NCBI RefSeq assembly: GCF_038096175.1
Contig: NZ_CP151099.1
Location: 1,490,501-1,554,500, forward strand
From: Nostoc sp. UHCC 0302
Lineage (GTDB): Bacteria; Cyanobacteriota; Cyanobacteriia; Cyanobacteriales; Nostocaceae
Length of the DNA: 64,000 nucleotides
Direction: 5' to 3'
The notes beneath the pieces were generated by a model. That model saw only the letters and a program-made list of their open reading frames with translations. It did no database searches and was not told where the DNA came from. Every line of letters starts with the position of its first letter. Positions within the stretch are counted from its first letter, which is position 1. The position numbers and the translations under genes were made by a program. Positions 46,859 to 57,062 of this stretch are shown here, one piece after another.

Positions 46859-49800
46859 TCACTCTCCTTTTTCAACAGCTTAGGGAGAGAGAAATAGAAA
46901 GTGGCTCCACTGTCAACTACACCCTCTGCCCAGACTCGACCTTGATGTCGATGAATAATGCGTTGTACGTTTGCTAATCCAACGCCCGTGCCTTCAAATT
47001 GTTGGTCGCTGTGCAGCCGTTGAAATACTCCAAACAGCTTATGTACATATTGCATATTAAAGCCAACACCGTTATCTTGCACAAAAAAGATAACTTCGTT
47101 TTCATTGATGGTGCTGCCAATGGAGATTTCTGCTAAAGTTCGAGTCTGAGTATATTTCACGGCATTGCTCATCAGATTGTAGAGGACGAGCCGGAGCATG
47201 GAGGGGTCACCTTGGATATCTGGCAAGGCTTCGATGTGCCAATTGATTCTGCGTCCTTTGGTTTCTGTCAGTAAATCACGTTGCACTTCTTGCACTAGTT
47301 GCTGCATATTCAGGTTGATGTAGCGCATTTCGCTGCGCCCCATCCGGGAAAAAGTGAGCAACTCATCAATCAATATTCCTGCCTGTTTTGCAGTTTGGGC
47401 GATTGTCTTTAAATAACGTTGACTCGTTTCATCTAAGGTCGTTGAGCCAAGACGTTTCTGAAGTAAGTCGACAAATCCAGCAATGTGGCGAAACGGTGCG
47501 CGTAAGTCGTGAGAGACTGAGTAAGAAAAGGATTCCAGTTCTTTGTTGGCGGCTTCTAGTTGGGCGGTGCGCTCTTGAATTTTTTGCTCTAGTGTTTCAT
47601 TTAGTTGTTTCATGGCGGCTTCGGCAAGTTTGCGATCGTGAATATCGCTGGCGATGCCCACCCACTTAATAATCTGCCCCGCGGCATCTCGAACTGGCAA
47701 ACCTCGGATAACATACCAACGATATAAACCATCAGCGGCGCGGCAAAGGCGGATTTCTACGTCGTAGTTTGTACCATTACGAAGAGCTTGCTTCCAGGTG
47801 GTCAAAGCGCGATCGCGGTCATCCGGGTAAATAACACTAGCCCAACCATCACCAACAGTTTGCTCTATTGTCAGTCCGGTATAATCAAACCAGTACTGGT
47901 TGCAATATGTAATATAACCACCGCGAGTACTCATCCAAATAACTTGCGGCGAGACTTCTGTTAAAATTCGGTATCGCTCTTCGCTCTGACGTAGCTCTTC
48001 TTCTGAGAGTTTGCGATCGGTCACATCTTGCACAACACCGAACATTCCTAAAACCTGTCCTTTGGCATCATATTGAGCGCGTCCCTTGGCACAAACCCAG
48101 CACTGGGTTCCATCGGGTCGAATCACACGGTACTCAACGTCATAGTCGCTGTGTTCTTCAATTGCCAGTATCACTCCCAGATGGGCGCGATTCCTGTCTT
48201 CTTCATGCAGCAGTTCGCGCATTTGTGTCCAAGTCATGTGGGGGCCAGGTGGGATGCCATAGATTTGGGCTGCCTGCTTTGATAATGTAACTACATCGTT
48301 TGCCGCATCCCAACTCCAGTCACCCATATAGGCTGCGGCTAAAGCTAAACTCAAGCGCTCAGCACTCTCTTTAGATGCTGCTTCTGCCTGCTTGCGAGCG
48401 TGAATGTCTACACATGAGCCGATATAGCCGAGAAACTCTCCTGTTGGTGCGAACCTGGGTACTCCGGTATCTAAAATCCAACGGTATTCGCCATCGAAGC
48501 GTCTGAGGCGATATTCCATGTCAAAATTTTGTCGAGCATCAAAAGCATTCACATAGATGCTTAAGCAACGCTGAAAATCATCCTGATGAACTCCCTCTGT
48601 CCACCCATTGCCCATTTCTTGTTCTAAAGTCCGCCCGGTAAAGTTTAGCCAGGTTTGATTGAAGTAGTAATAGAGCTTGTCAGTCCCAGACATCCAAACT
48701 AGTATAGGAGCGGTGTCTGTCATTTGGCGAAAGCGTGCCTCACTCTCACGCAATGCTGCTTCAGCCTGGTCACGCTGCTGCAAAACAGCTTGCTGTTCGC
48801 TAATATCACTCACTAAAGCGACAAATCCTTGAACGTTTCCTTGATTATCGAATTGAGGAACGTATGTGGCACTAATATAGCGTTGTTTACCATTTTTATA
48901 AGGTACTTGGGTCTCGTAGGTGACTTGCACTCCTGCCAATACCTGTTCTACGTAGGGACGAATCGCTTCATAAGCAGATTCACCTAAAACCTCCCACATA
49001 TACTTGCCATAAACTTCTGTTGCTTGATGTCCAAACCAGACTTCATAGGCTCGGTTATTGAAGCGGTAACGTTGTTCTGAATCTACAAAGGATATTAAAA
49101 CTGGTAGTGCATTTGCGATCAACAGAAGTTCCGCTTCTCCTTGCTGTAGTGCTTCTTCCATCTGCTTGCGATTGCTTATGTCTCGCCAGCAGTTGATTGC
49201 ACCAATAATCTGTTCCTGTGTGTCTCGGATTGGTAATACATTAGCGATCGCAGTAATCCGCGTACCGTCTGGGCGTTGAATTACCCATTCTTCATTAGAG
49301 ATAATTTCACCGTAGCGCGTGGCGCGGTACAGAGGCATTTGCTCAGGATTTGGACGTGTTACACCATCGGTTAGAAATATTCCGTAGGAATCAATATCCT
49401 CGTCAGAGGATATGCCAGTAAGACTTTCGCCCGAAATACCCAGCGTATCTAGCGCGAATTTACTGTTGGCGATAATGGGGAAATCAGGTGGCCCACCTGC
49501 GATTGTAATTCCCTCTGGAACATAGTCTAAAAGGATTTGCAGCAGGCGTTGTGCTTCCTTGGCTTCGCGGGCGTGTTCACGTACTGCCAGGGCTGCTTGC
49601 TTACGAGTTTGCGACAGTTTTAGGGTTGCCTCAACGCAAGCTAAGAGTTCACGAGCCGAGAACGGCTTCATCAAATAATCATCTGCTACAGCTTGTAGCT
49701 CTTCAACACCAGACTCCTCTCCAGCACCAGCAGAAAGTATAATGATCGGCAGTTCTCTCGTTTCTGGATCAGACCTAAGCGATCGCAACAACCCAAATCC

Positions 49801-51162
49801 GTCTAACCCAGGCATTATCACATCTGTTAAAACTAGATCGGGTATTTGCCGACGAATGGCAGTTAAAGCAGCTATGCCATCCGCTACTGTCTCTACTTCA
49901 TACTTTTGACTTAATAGACACTTGACGTAATTTTGCATCTCTGCATTGTCATCAGCCAAGAGAATTCGAGCAGAGGAGCCGAGGGGCAGAGGGGCAGAGG
50001 GGAATTTATCTTCTTCTTCCCTGCTCCCTGCTCCCTGCTCCTCGGCCACTAAGCGCAGCCTCTCGTAGAGAAGTGCTGCTCCCCTGCATTCTTCTTCGTA
50101 AGCACCAGCAATCGCGATCGCTGTTGCCACATTGCTGCCCACTAAATCAAAAAACCCTTGGTAGTCATCATCAAACTTATGCTGAGGACTAATTCCCAGC
50201 ACAAGTATTCCAGCTAGCGCGGGCTTACCCGATTGAGTGTTAAACCCAGGCTTCACTAAGGGCATGACGAAGGCTGTGGATGGAGATGTGTTCCACATAC
50301 CATCAGGCAATGCACCTAATCGAGTTGCTAAATCATCAACAATTTCTGCTTGCCCAGTTTGGCTGACTCGTGCCAAGCACCATGTATCTATTTCTTGAGT
50401 CAAGTTTACTTGTGCTGGAATAGTTGGTATTTCCCGATTAATTCCGGCAGTGCCAACCAGCTGTGCTTGCTTGCCATCAGCTTGTATTAGATACAGCAAG
50501 GTAAAAGGAATGTCATCAGGATTAGCAGATAAGGTATTCGTAGCAGCCTGGCAGGCTGACTTGATGGTTTTGGCTGCGGCTGTATTGCTGGCTAATTCCC
50601 GTAGGGTTCGCAGACGGCGCTCTCCTAAAATGCGCTCTGTGGTTTCTGTAACTGCTGTAAATACTCCTGCGTAGGTATAGCCCGCACTTCGACAAAGCTC
50701 AGTGACCGTCGTAGACATCGCTCCTGTCTCATCCTCGATTGGGCTATAGGAAAAGGTAAAATAGCATTCCTCAAGATAACCATAACGATTAATTAAGAGT
50801 AACTGGTCATCTAACGACGTTGCTTGACCTGTGGTTAACACGCCTTGCAACATTGGCCCCATTACATCCCAGATTTCTGACCAACACTCCTGCGCCCGCT
50901 GTCCCATAGCTCTGGGGTGCTTGGTTTCTCCCAAAATTGGACGACAGGCATCGTTATAAAACTGAACTAAATCTGCACCCCAAAAAATGATGATTGGAAA
51001 GCGAGATGTTAAACAAATATTTATAGATGTTCGTAAACTTTGTGACCAAGTTTTGGCAGATCCAACTGGTGTTGCAGCCCAGTTGATGCTCTGGATCAGC
51101 GCTCCCATTTCGCCACCTCTGGCAAAGTGGTTATTAGAAATTGCCGCTTTTGCCTTAGTCAT
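46855..51162 (-). CDS. Large hybrid sensor kinase with GAF, REC and multiple PAS domains
   Basis: 1435 residues. Order by motif: PAS-like N-terminus (about 15-150), GAF (about 190-350), a low-complexity linker (about 358-397), a receiver with Asp447 in LTDVIMPGLDGFG, about five PAS/PAC units (from 540, 678, 810, 935, 1065), HisKA with His1218 in VSHDLRAPF and a C-terminal HATPase (QDNGVGF, GTGVGL). The kinase core is phytochrome-like, but no PHY domain or bilin Cys was recognised. The linker 358-397 and a segment near 152-164 are translated dispersed repeats (see findings). The product is probably soluble. The start ATG at 51162 is the family-like one. Coupled to the regulator at 46397. Confidence 0.9.
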   Translation of the reverse strand: MTKAKAAISNNHFARGGEMGALIQSINWAATPVGSAKTWSQSLRTSINICLTSRFPIIIFWGADLVQFYNDACRPILGETKHPRAMGQRAQECWSEIWDVMGPMLQGVLTTGQATSLDDQLLLINRYGYLEECYFTFSYSPIEDETGAMSTTVTELCRSAGYTYAGVFTAVTETTERILGERRLRTLRELASNTAAAKTIKSACQAATNTLSANPDDIPFTLLYLIQADGKQAQLVGTAGINREIPTIPAQVNLTQEIDTWCLARVSQTGQAEIVDDLATRLGALPDGMWNTSPSTAFVMPLVKPGFNTQSGKPALAGILVLGISPQHKFDDDYQGFFDLVGSNVATAIAIAGAYEEECRGAALLYERLRLVAEEQGAGSREEEDKFPSAPLPLGSSARILLADDNAEMQNYVKCLLSQKYEVETVADGIAALTAIRRQIPDLVLTDVIMPGLDGFGLLRSLRSDPETRELPIIILSAGAGEESGVEELQAVADDYLMKPFSARELLACVEATLKLSQTRKQAALAVREHAREAKEAQRLLQILLDYVPEGITIAGGPPDFPIIANSKFALDTLGISGESLTGISSDEDIDSYGIFLTDGVTRPNPEQMPLYRATRYGEIISNEEWVIQRPDGTRITAIANVLPIRDTQEQIIGAINCWRDISNRKQMEEALQQGEAELLLIANALPVLISFVDSEQRYRFNNRAYEVWFGHQATEVYGKYMWEVLGESAYEAIRPYVEQVLAGVQVTYETQVPYKNGKQRYISATYVPQFDNQGNVQGFVALVSDISEQQAVLQQRDQAEAALRESEARFRQMTDTAPILVWMSGTDKLYYYFNQTWLNFTGRTLEQEMGNGWTEGVHQDDFQRCLSIYVNAFDARQNFDMEYRLRRFDGEYRWILDTGVPRFAPTGEFLGYIGSCVDIHARKQAEAASKESAERLSLALAAAYMGDWSWDAANDVVTLSKQAAQIYGIPPGPHMTWTQMRELLHEEDRNRAHLGVILAIEEHSDYDVEYRVIRPDGTQCWVCAKGRAQYDAKGQVLGMFGVVQDVTDRKLSEEELRQSEERYRILTEVSPQVIWMSTRGGYITYCNQYWFDYTGLTIEQTVGDGWASVIYPDDRDRALTTWKQALRNGTNYDVEIRLCRAADGLYRWYVIRGLPVRDAAGQIIKWVGIASDIHDRKLAEAAMKQLNETLEQKIQERTAQLEAANKELESFSYSVSHDLRAPFRHIAGFVDLLQKRLGSTTLDETSQRYLKTIAQTAKQAGILIDELLTFSRMGRSEMRYINLNMQQLVQEVQRDLLTETKGRRINWHIEALPDIQGDPSMLRLVLYNLMSNAVKYTQTRTLAEISIGSTINENEVIFFVQDNGVGFNMQYVHKLFGVFQRLHSDQQFEGTGVGLANVQRIIHRHQGRVWAEGVVDSGATFYFSLPKLLKKESE
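49972..50091. repeat. Dispersed repeat derivative inside the kinase gene
   Basis: On the plus strand: gagg tracts, then ctgctccctgctccctgctc, ctcggccactaagcgcagcc and tctcgtagagaagtgctgct. This matches the G-rich family at 9111 in inverse orientation. It is read through in frame as residues about 358-397 of the kinase. Confidence 0.75.
50672..50710. repeat. Short dispersed repeat inside the kinase gene
   Basis: Carries cgcacttcgacaaagctcag, a short cyanobacterial repeat word. It is translated in frame as TELCRSAGYTYA near residues 152-164, between parts of the conserved GVFTAVTETTER region. Confidence 0.55.
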
Positions 51163-51461
51163 CTAAATCTCAACTTTGCTTTGGAAAAATATCTGTCTAT
51201 AAGCTTCTGGCTAAGTTTTTGCACTTCAGCAAGAGGAGTACGATTAATTTCATCGGTTTGGGGACATCTGAGGACAATAGAATTGTTATATAGCTATATA
51301 TATGATGTAGCAGATATTTCGTTAAATGCTATTACATAATGAATGAATATTTATAACATTGGCGATATTTATAGGTGTGGTAATGGTTAATGATTACGGT
51401 GATTTTTTAGTAGTTTTTCTGATGATTAATAACCACTGATTAAAGAAGTACTTTACACCAG

Positions 51462-51767
51462 TTACTCATGGAAGAAACTACGCCAGAACGGCAACTGGCG
51501 GCAATGCTTCAAGTCAGACATTGCCCACCTAACAGAAATGCCTTGGAAAGCCGCGTCAATACCCAAGGCGATAAGTGTAGCCATTTGACGCCAGTCACCT
51601 AACACCACCCAGGAGCTATATTTCCGGCGGGCGTTAGCTCTGACTTTTCTCCACACAAAAATTGCTCGAAGGGGAAACCCTGCCAAGAGTGCTGGACTCA
51701 TCGGACTGCTTCGCCAGATGGCTAGATCCTTAAAGCTGGGAACCCTTTTAACACAATGGCTCACCAA
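51462..51767 (-). CDS. Possible small or decayed gene (101 aa)
   Basis: Open frame downstream of the PAP2-like gene on the same strand. The protein reads with Trp- and Arg-rich segments (WVVLGDWRQMATLIALGIDAAF) but no known family, and no ribosome site stands out before the ATG at 51767. Either a lineage-specific gene, a remnant, or a chance frame. Confidence 0.3.
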   Translation of the reverse strand: MVSHCVKRVPSFKDLAIWRSSPMSPALLAGFPLRAIFVWRKVRANARRKYSSWVVLGDWRQMATLIALGIDAAFQGISVRWAMSDLKHCRQLPFWRSFFHE

Positions 51768-51833
51768 ATTACCAATTAATTATTAATTTTCGATTACCAA
51801 CACAGGCTTAAACAGAGATTTGTTAGCTGTAAC

Positions 51834-52289
51834 TTAGTAAGTATACCTAGCTAACCAATAAATAGTTATACCCAAAGCCGACCCAGCTATGACTTGAACT
51901 GGTGTGTGTCCAAGTAATTCTTTAAGACGGTCTTGGCTAAAATCTGGTTTTTCATGAAATAATTCATCAATCATTTGATTGAGAATACGTGCTTGCTTCC
52001 CGGCGGCTTGGCGAACTCCTGCTGCATCGTACATGACGATGATTGCAAAAACGGCAGCAACAGCAAAATCAGGAGATGCCCAACCAAGTGTTTGCCCAAC
52101 ACCAGCCGCTAGAGCCGTAACTAAAGCTGAATGGGCGCTGGGCATCCCTCCAGTTGTTACTAAAACACGCACATTCAGTTTGCGATGTTTAACTATCTCA
52201 ATGATTAGCTTCAATGCTTGAGCAATTAAACAAGCTATCAGAGCAACCAGTAGCACCCGGTTGTCTAAAATGTTGCCTATGTCTTGCAT
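51834..52289 (-). CDS. Divergent PAP2 family protein (DUF212)
   Basis: 151 residues with several membrane segments and the family motif TTGGMPSAHSALV, then YDAAGVRQAAGKQA and LLGHTPVQVIAGSALGI. This is an acid phosphatase / vanadium-peroxidase-like membrane family found in cyanobacteria and plants. The position beside crtE suggests it might act on a prenyl phosphate (inference). On the minus strand, 90 bases past crtE. Confidence 0.88.
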   Translation of the reverse strand: MQDIGNILDNRVLLVALIACLIAQALKLIIEIVKHRKLNVRVLVTTGGMPSAHSALVTALAAGVGQTLGWASPDFAVAAVFAIIVMYDAAGVRQAAGKQARILNQMIDELFHEKPDFSQDRLKELLGHTPVQVIAGSALGITIYWLARYTY

Positions 52290-52379
52290 GATATTTTGGT
52301 TAGGTTAGTAAATATCAGAAGTGGTTGTTGGTTGAGGAAACATTTAGATTCAACCTAAATTCCAAAGTCCCAAATTAAC

Positions 52380-53309
52380 TTAGTGATTACGACTGGTAAT
52401 AAAGTGAGCGATCGCCTGGAGTGGCTTGGCTCTCTCCCCAAATGTTTCTAATTCTGTACAAGCTGCCTTAATTAGTTCTTGGGCTTTTGAGCGGGATTGC
52501 TCAAGTCCCCAAAGGCTGGGATAGGTGACTTTTTTGGCTCTGAGGTCTTTGCCAGCCGTTTTACCCAATTGTTCTTGAGTGGCAGTAATATCGAGAATAT
52601 CATCGATAATCTGGAACGCTAGCCCAATATTTTCAGCATAACGAGTTAGTCGTTGTACATCTTCAGGTGATGCCCCAGCGATGATCCCACCACAAACAAC
52701 GCAAGCTTCCAAAAGGGCGGCTGTTTTGTGTTCATGAATAAAATTCAGCGTTTCTAAAGAAATGTCTGACTTTCCTTCGCATTCTAGGTCAACGACTTGA
52801 CCACCAACTAAGCCAGCAGCCCCTAGCGCCCGCCCCAGACGGGCAACCACTTGCAACACTCTGTCCCTGGCAACGTTTTGAGGGGTTTGAGTGGCGACAA
52901 ACTCAAAAGCCAGAGCTAACAAACCATCACCCGCCAAAATCGCGACATCTTCGCCATAAACCTTGTGATTCGTCAGTTTACCGCGACGGTAATCGTCATT
53001 ATCCATCGCTGGTAGGTCGTCGTGAATCAACGACATTGTATGGATCATCTCCACGGCACAGGCTGTTGGCATTGCCATTTCGATAGTACCGCCGAGCATT
53101 TCACAGGTAGCAAGGCAGAGAATTGGCCGCACGCGCTTACCTCCTGCTAATAGTGAGTAACGCATCGCCTCATAAATCTTTTCGGGATAAATGATGGGGA
53201 TAGCCTGATCTAAAGCAGTATCGCAAAGTTTTTGTCGTTCTTTGAGATAGGCTGTTAAGCTAAACGTGGCTTCCTCTGGTGTTTTTTGAACGTTATCCGT
53301 TGCTACCAT
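52380..53309 (-). CDS. crtE: Geranylgeranyl diphosphate synthase
   Basis: 309 residues from the ATG at 53309 with AGGA upstream; an in-frame TTG two codons earlier is less likely. Two Asp-rich motifs: [10 protein letters not shown] (first DDxxxxD) and [10 protein letters not shown] (second DDxxD), so it is a trans-prenyl synthase that builds GGPP for chlorophyll phytyl tails, carotenoids and quinones. Clustered between folD and the PAP2-like gene, a conserved order in cyanobacteria. Confidence 0.93.
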   Translation of the reverse strand: MVATDNVQKTPEEATFSLTAYLKERQKLCDTALDQAIPIIYPEKIYEAMRYSLLAGGKRVRPILCLATCEMLGGTIEMAMPTACAVEMIHTMSLIHDDLPAMDNDDYRRGKLTNHKVYGEDVAILAGDGLLALAFEFVATQTPQNVARDRVLQVVARLGRALGAAGLVGGQVVDLECEGKSDISLETLNFIHEHKTAALLEACVVCGGIIAGASPEDVQRLTRYAENIGLAFQIIDDILDITATQEQLGKTAGKDLRAKKVTYPSLWGLEQSRSKAQELIKAACTELETFGERAKPLQAIAHFITSRNH

Positions 53310-53439
53310 TATCAAATTCCTGACATTTTACGATTTTTGTCGTATACGACACAATTTTAAGGTGGTCTGGAGCTAAAAGAGTTAGAGTTAAAAATTAAGA
53401 ATTAGGAACAATTACTCATAACTTTTAACTAATCACTTT

Positions 53440-54318
53440 TTACTTCCTTGCTGCTCTGGAATAGCTGGCAAATGTATTTTGCAACAATATGGCGACAGTC
53501 ATCGGCCCAACACCGCCAGGAACTGGGGTAATGAATTCTGCCACGCCAGCAGTTGGTTGAAAATCGACATCGCCGACCAAGCGACTTTTGCCACTAACAT
53601 CAGTAATGCGATTCATCCCCACATCTACCACAACAGCGCCCGGTTTCACCATGTCAGCAGTAATTAATCCGGGACGACCCACTGCTGCAATTAGAATATC
53701 AGCATTTTGGGTGATAGTTTTAAGGTCATGCGATCGCGAGTGAGCGATCGTGACTGTAGCATCAGCTTCAAGTAGCATTAATGCCATTGGCTTACCCACC
53801 AAAATACTGCGTCCCACGACTACCGCCTGTTTCCCGCGCAAGGGAATCTTGTATTCCTCTAAAAGCCGCATTACACCAGCTGGGGTACAACTGCGTAAAC
53901 CCGCTTCTCCCCGCACTAGTCGCCCCAAATTCACAGGGTGTAGTCCATCAGCATCTTTATCGGGATCAATTTGATGTAGCAGAGTAACAGCATCCAAGTG
54001 GTCAGGTAGGGGTAGTTGTACAAGAATTCCATCTACCTTTTCATCTTGGTTGAGTGCTGCAATTACTGCTTCTAATTCCGCTTGGGTGGTTTCGCGAGGA
54101 AAATGCTTGCCAAAAGAAGCAATACCGACTTTAGCGCAAGCTTTTTCTTTATTGCGTACATAAGCTGCTGAGGCTGGGTTATCACCAACCATTAGCACAG
54201 CTAAACCAGGAGGTCGTCCAATTTTTGGTTGTAATTGTGTAATGGCAACAGCAAGTTCTTGCTGAATTTTTGCAGCTATTGCTTTACCATCGATAAGTTT
54301 GCCAGTTTTTGTTTCCAT
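53440..54318 (-). CDS. folD: Bifunctional methylenetetrahydrofolate dehydrogenase/cyclohydrolase
   Basis: 292 residues from the ATG at 54318; a longer frame begins further upstream but adds a repeat-derived N-terminus. Motifs: [17 protein letters not shown] (catalytic Lys), [28 protein letters not shown], and the [14 protein letters not shown] end. It interconverts 5,10-methylene- and 10-formyl-THF. Upstream of crtE on the same strand. Confidence 0.95.
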   Translation of the reverse strand: METKTGKLIDGKAIAAKIQQELAVAITQLQPKIGRPPGLAVLMVGDNPASAAYVRNKEKACAKVGIASFGKHFPRETTQAELEAVIAALNQDEKVDGILVQLPLPDHLDAVTLLHQIDPDKDADGLHPVNLGRLVRGEAGLRSCTPAGVMRLLEEYKIPLRGKQAVVVGRSILVGKPMALMLLEADATVTIAHSRSHDLKTITQNADILIAAVGRPGLITADMVKPGAVVVDVGMNRITDVSGKSRLVGDVDFQPTAGVAEFITPVPGGVGPMTVAILLQNTFASYSRAARK

Positions 54319-54918
54319 AAGAATTTCTTGGGACTGGGGGCTGGGGACTGGTGAGCCAGCGCGGTCTTCTCCCAAAGGGAGAGGCTAGCGCCTGCCGTAG
54401 GATGCCCGAACGCGAGTGCGTCTCCTTTAGGAGAAGGGCTGTAGGGGATTTTCCCCATGAGCGACTGGCGAAACCGAAGGGAGACTAGGGACTGAATAGT
54501 GATTCAAACTCCATTCAAAAGATTAGGGGAACTTCGCCCAATTCCTAAACCCTGCATTGTGAAGAATCTTTTTTCCCATATACCCCACACCCTTACCCCC
54601 CTAGTTTTTGCAAGTCCATCATGTTTATTTTCTCAGATCAGTGGTGTTATCTGAAGAATAAAGGATTAAGGACGAAATCAGAACGTTTTTTGCTCAGTTG
54701 AGAGTGTGTTTCTGATCAAGAAGAAAACAGTATAAATGGAAACAGACCTAATGAAACTGGCGATAAGGCAAGTAGCGATGCAAAAATTTGCTCAACCGAT
54801 GGCTTTTATGCAACAAGCAAAAAATTTTTCTTGTTGGTTCTTGTACAGGTACAGTATCAAACTTTCGGCAAAAATGCCTCTCGCTACATCTCAGTTTTCG
54901 CGTTATGGGGAAAAGCCA
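54319..54918. other. Region between folD and the lipoprotein gene
   Basis: 54345-54450 carry a palindromic repeat (ctcccaaagggag, tctcctttaggaga). 54480-54730 hold no gene. An open frame begins at ATG 54736 and is in frame with the lipoprotein at 54919; the first 61 codons are not signal-like, so I treat them as probable upstream non-coding or an alternative N-terminus. Confidence 0.5.
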
Positions 54919-55344
54919 ATGAAAAACCTAACCCCCGAACACCCTACTTTACAAGGGAATGGTGAGAATTCAAAGCGTCCTTTTTACCTCTTTTTGACCT
55001 GTTTGTTGATAATAGGGCTTTGTAGTTGCGGTAATTCAACATCAGCTGGGTCAAATGGGATACTCCCCTTCAAAATTGGCAGTAACGTTACTCCTATTCG
55101 GGAAATTAAACCAAAACAAAACAATCAGACTGTAGTTTACATCCAGGGTAAGGTGGAAAAGCAAGCTCCCTTGGTAAAACGATGGGCTTATCAAATCAAT
55201 GACTCAACTGGCAAAATCTGGGTTATTACTAATCAAAGTGGTCTGAAAGAGGGATCGCAAATGGTAGTTAAGGGTAAAATTCGCTATCAAAGTATCCCCT
55301 TAGCTGGCAAAGAATTTGGGGAAGTTTATCTAGAAGAAGAGTAA
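54919..55344 (+). CDS. Putative lipoprotein (OB-fold-like)
   Basis: 141 residues from ATG 54919, with a signal peptide ending in a lipobox (IIGLCSC, Cys about 34 or 36). The mature part has VVYIQGKVEKQAPLV and GSQMVVKGKIRYQ, a beta-rich pattern like NirD-type or OB-fold lipoproteins, with no named family. An upstream ATG at 54736 would give 202 residues. It is 34 bases from the Nudix gene. Confidence 0.65.
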   Translation: MKNLTPEHPTLQGNGENSKRPFYLFLTCLLIIGLCSCGNSTSAGSNGILPFKIGSNVTPIREIKPKQNNQTVVYIQGKVEKQAPLVKRWAYQINDSTGKIWVITNQSGLKEGSQMVVKGKIRYQSIPLAGKEFGEVYLEEE

Positions 55345-55378
55345 TAATTACAACAGAAAACAGCCAAATAAAAAAATT

Positions 55379-55819
55379 ATGAGTGATCAACTGGTGTCTG
55401 TAGCGATCGCAATTCTCTACCAAGAAGACAAGTTTCTCATGCAACTGCGAGACAATATTCCTACTATTGCCTATCCTGGTTACTGGGCGCTATTTGGCGG
55501 TCACATTGAACCCGGTGAAACTCCAGATATAGCAGTCAAGCGAGAAGTTTTAGAAGAAATCGGCTACAATCTACCGCCCTTTTTTGAATTTGGCTGTTAT
55601 CAGGATGATAAAGCTGTTCGTCATGTTTTCCATGCACCACTGTTAGTGGAATTAAATCAACTGGTTCTCAATGAAGGTTGGGATATGGGGTTATTGACAG
55701 CTGAAGATATTCGCCGAGGTGATTGTTATTCGCAAAACGCTGCTGAAGTCAGACCTTTGGGGCAAATGCATCAGCGAATTATGCTGGACTTTATCGAGAA
55801 AAAGCAACAAACTTTTTGA
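55379..55819 (+). CDS. Nudix hydrolase
   Basis: 146 residues with a Nudix box GHIEPGETPDIAVKREVLEE ending in IGY, so it hydrolyses a nucleoside diphosphate linked to a moiety X. The substrate is unknown; it may be housecleaning (8-oxo-dGTP, ADP-ribose). Plus strand, between the lipoprotein and the AI-2E permease. No ribosome site stands out. Confidence 0.88.
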   Translation: MSDQLVSVAIAILYQEDKFLMQLRDNIPTIAYPGYWALFGGHIEPGETPDIAVKREVLEEIGYNLPPFFEFGCYQDDKAVRHVFHAPLLVELNQLVLNEGWDMGLLTAEDIRRGDCYSQNAAEVRPLGQMHQRIMLDFIEKKQQTF

Positions 55820-55958
55820 TAATTGAAGACATTAATGGGGTCAAAAAAATTCATTTACCTGAAACTAGCCATAAATCTAGTCCAAAAGCGATCGCTGTTA
55901 TTATTCCCTAGTGTCTACAAGCCACAATATAGTTAGATATCTTGTGGAGTCATCACGA

Positions 55959-57062
55959 ATGCACTCAGTAAACAAACTGCCGCGATGGATAAGTTTAGGA
56001 CTAGCATTTCCGATTGCCATTCTCAACGGTTGGCTATTACTCCAGGTTGTACAATATTTTCAACCCCTAGTCAACGTTATTGCCGCCGCCATCCTTCTAG
56101 CTTTTGTTTTAGACTATCCGATTCAGTTTCTACAAAGACAAGGCGTCAAACGCAACCTAGCGACTGGGGGAGTGTTGCTTTTGACTCTGGTGATTTTAGT
56201 AGGTTTGGGTATCACCTTAGTTCCGCTAATTTTACAACAGCTTAACGAGCTAGCTAACATTTTGCCCAGTTGGGTTGATTCTGGCACTTTACAACTGCAA
56301 GCTTTTCAAGATTGGGCGTTACAGCAACAGCACCTTCCGATTAATTTAAGTGCCTTAGTTACCCAAGTACTCGAACAAGTATCTAACCAACTTCAGTCTT
56401 TCACTGGTAGAATTCTCGGTTTTGCGGTCGATACCATTGGGACTGTGGTTAATGTACTGCTAACAGTGGTATTGACTATTTACTTGGTACTGAATGGCAA
56501 CCGTCTTTGGGATGGTATTTTTCAATGGTTTCCCCTTAACATTCAGACAAAAGTTCGGCAATTATTGCAAGAGGATTTTCACAATTACTTTATTGGTCAG
56601 GCAATATTAGGGGCTGTACTGGGAGTGACAGTTACATTGGCATTTTTGGCTCTGCAAGTTCCCCTAGCTTTACTTTTTGGTATTGGAATTGGCTTGTTTT
56701 CTCTATTCCCCTTTGGGACAGGCGTAGGTATTGCCATAGTGAGTTCTTTGGTAGCGTTGCAAAACTTTTGGTTAGGAGTAGAAGTTTTAGGTGTAGCTGT
56801 GGCAATTGACCAAGTAAATTCTAATTTTATTTCACCTCGGATTCTCGGTGATTTAACTGGCTTAAATCCCGTGTGGGTCGTGATTTCCTTATTACTGGGA
56901 GCAAAATTAGGAGGAGTATTAGGTTTGTTAATTGCCATACCTGTAGCTAGTTTTATCAAAGATATAGCTGATAGCTGGCGCGCAGGTGAGTTTAATCCGT
57001 CAGAGAATATAGAGTTAGAACCTGCAAAAGTCACGAGTGATGTAGTCGTAACTCATAGCTAA
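55959..57062 (+). CDS. AI-2E family membrane protein (UPF0118-like)
   Basis: 367 residues from ATG 55959 with GGAG about 10 bases upstream; a GTG at 55911 gives 16 more. About seven or eight membrane segments with the N-terminal pair, a soluble middle region (about 90-160), and the C-terminal ALQVPLALLFGIGIGLFSLFPF and the ILGDLTGLNPVWVVISLLLGAKLGG block that marks the family. Members export autoinducer-2 or act as Na+/H+ antiporters; the substrate here is unknown. Confidence 0.88.
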   Translation: MHSVNKLPRWISLGLAFPIAILNGWLLLQVVQYFQPLVNVIAAAILLAFVLDYPIQFLQRQGVKRNLATGGVLLLTLVILVGLGITLVPLILQQLNELANILPSWVDSGTLQLQAFQDWALQQQHLPINLSALVTQVLEQVSNQLQSFTGRILGFAVDTIGTVVNVLLTVVLTIYLVLNGNRLWDGIFQWFPLNIQTKVRQLLQEDFHNYFIGQAILGAVLGVTVTLAFLALQVPLALLFGIGIGLFSLFPFGTGVGIAIVSSLVALQNFWLGVEVLGVAVAIDQVNSNFISPRILGDLTGLNPVWVVISLLLGAKLGGVLGLLIAIPVASFIKDIADSWRAGEFNPSENIELEPAKVTSDVVVTHS

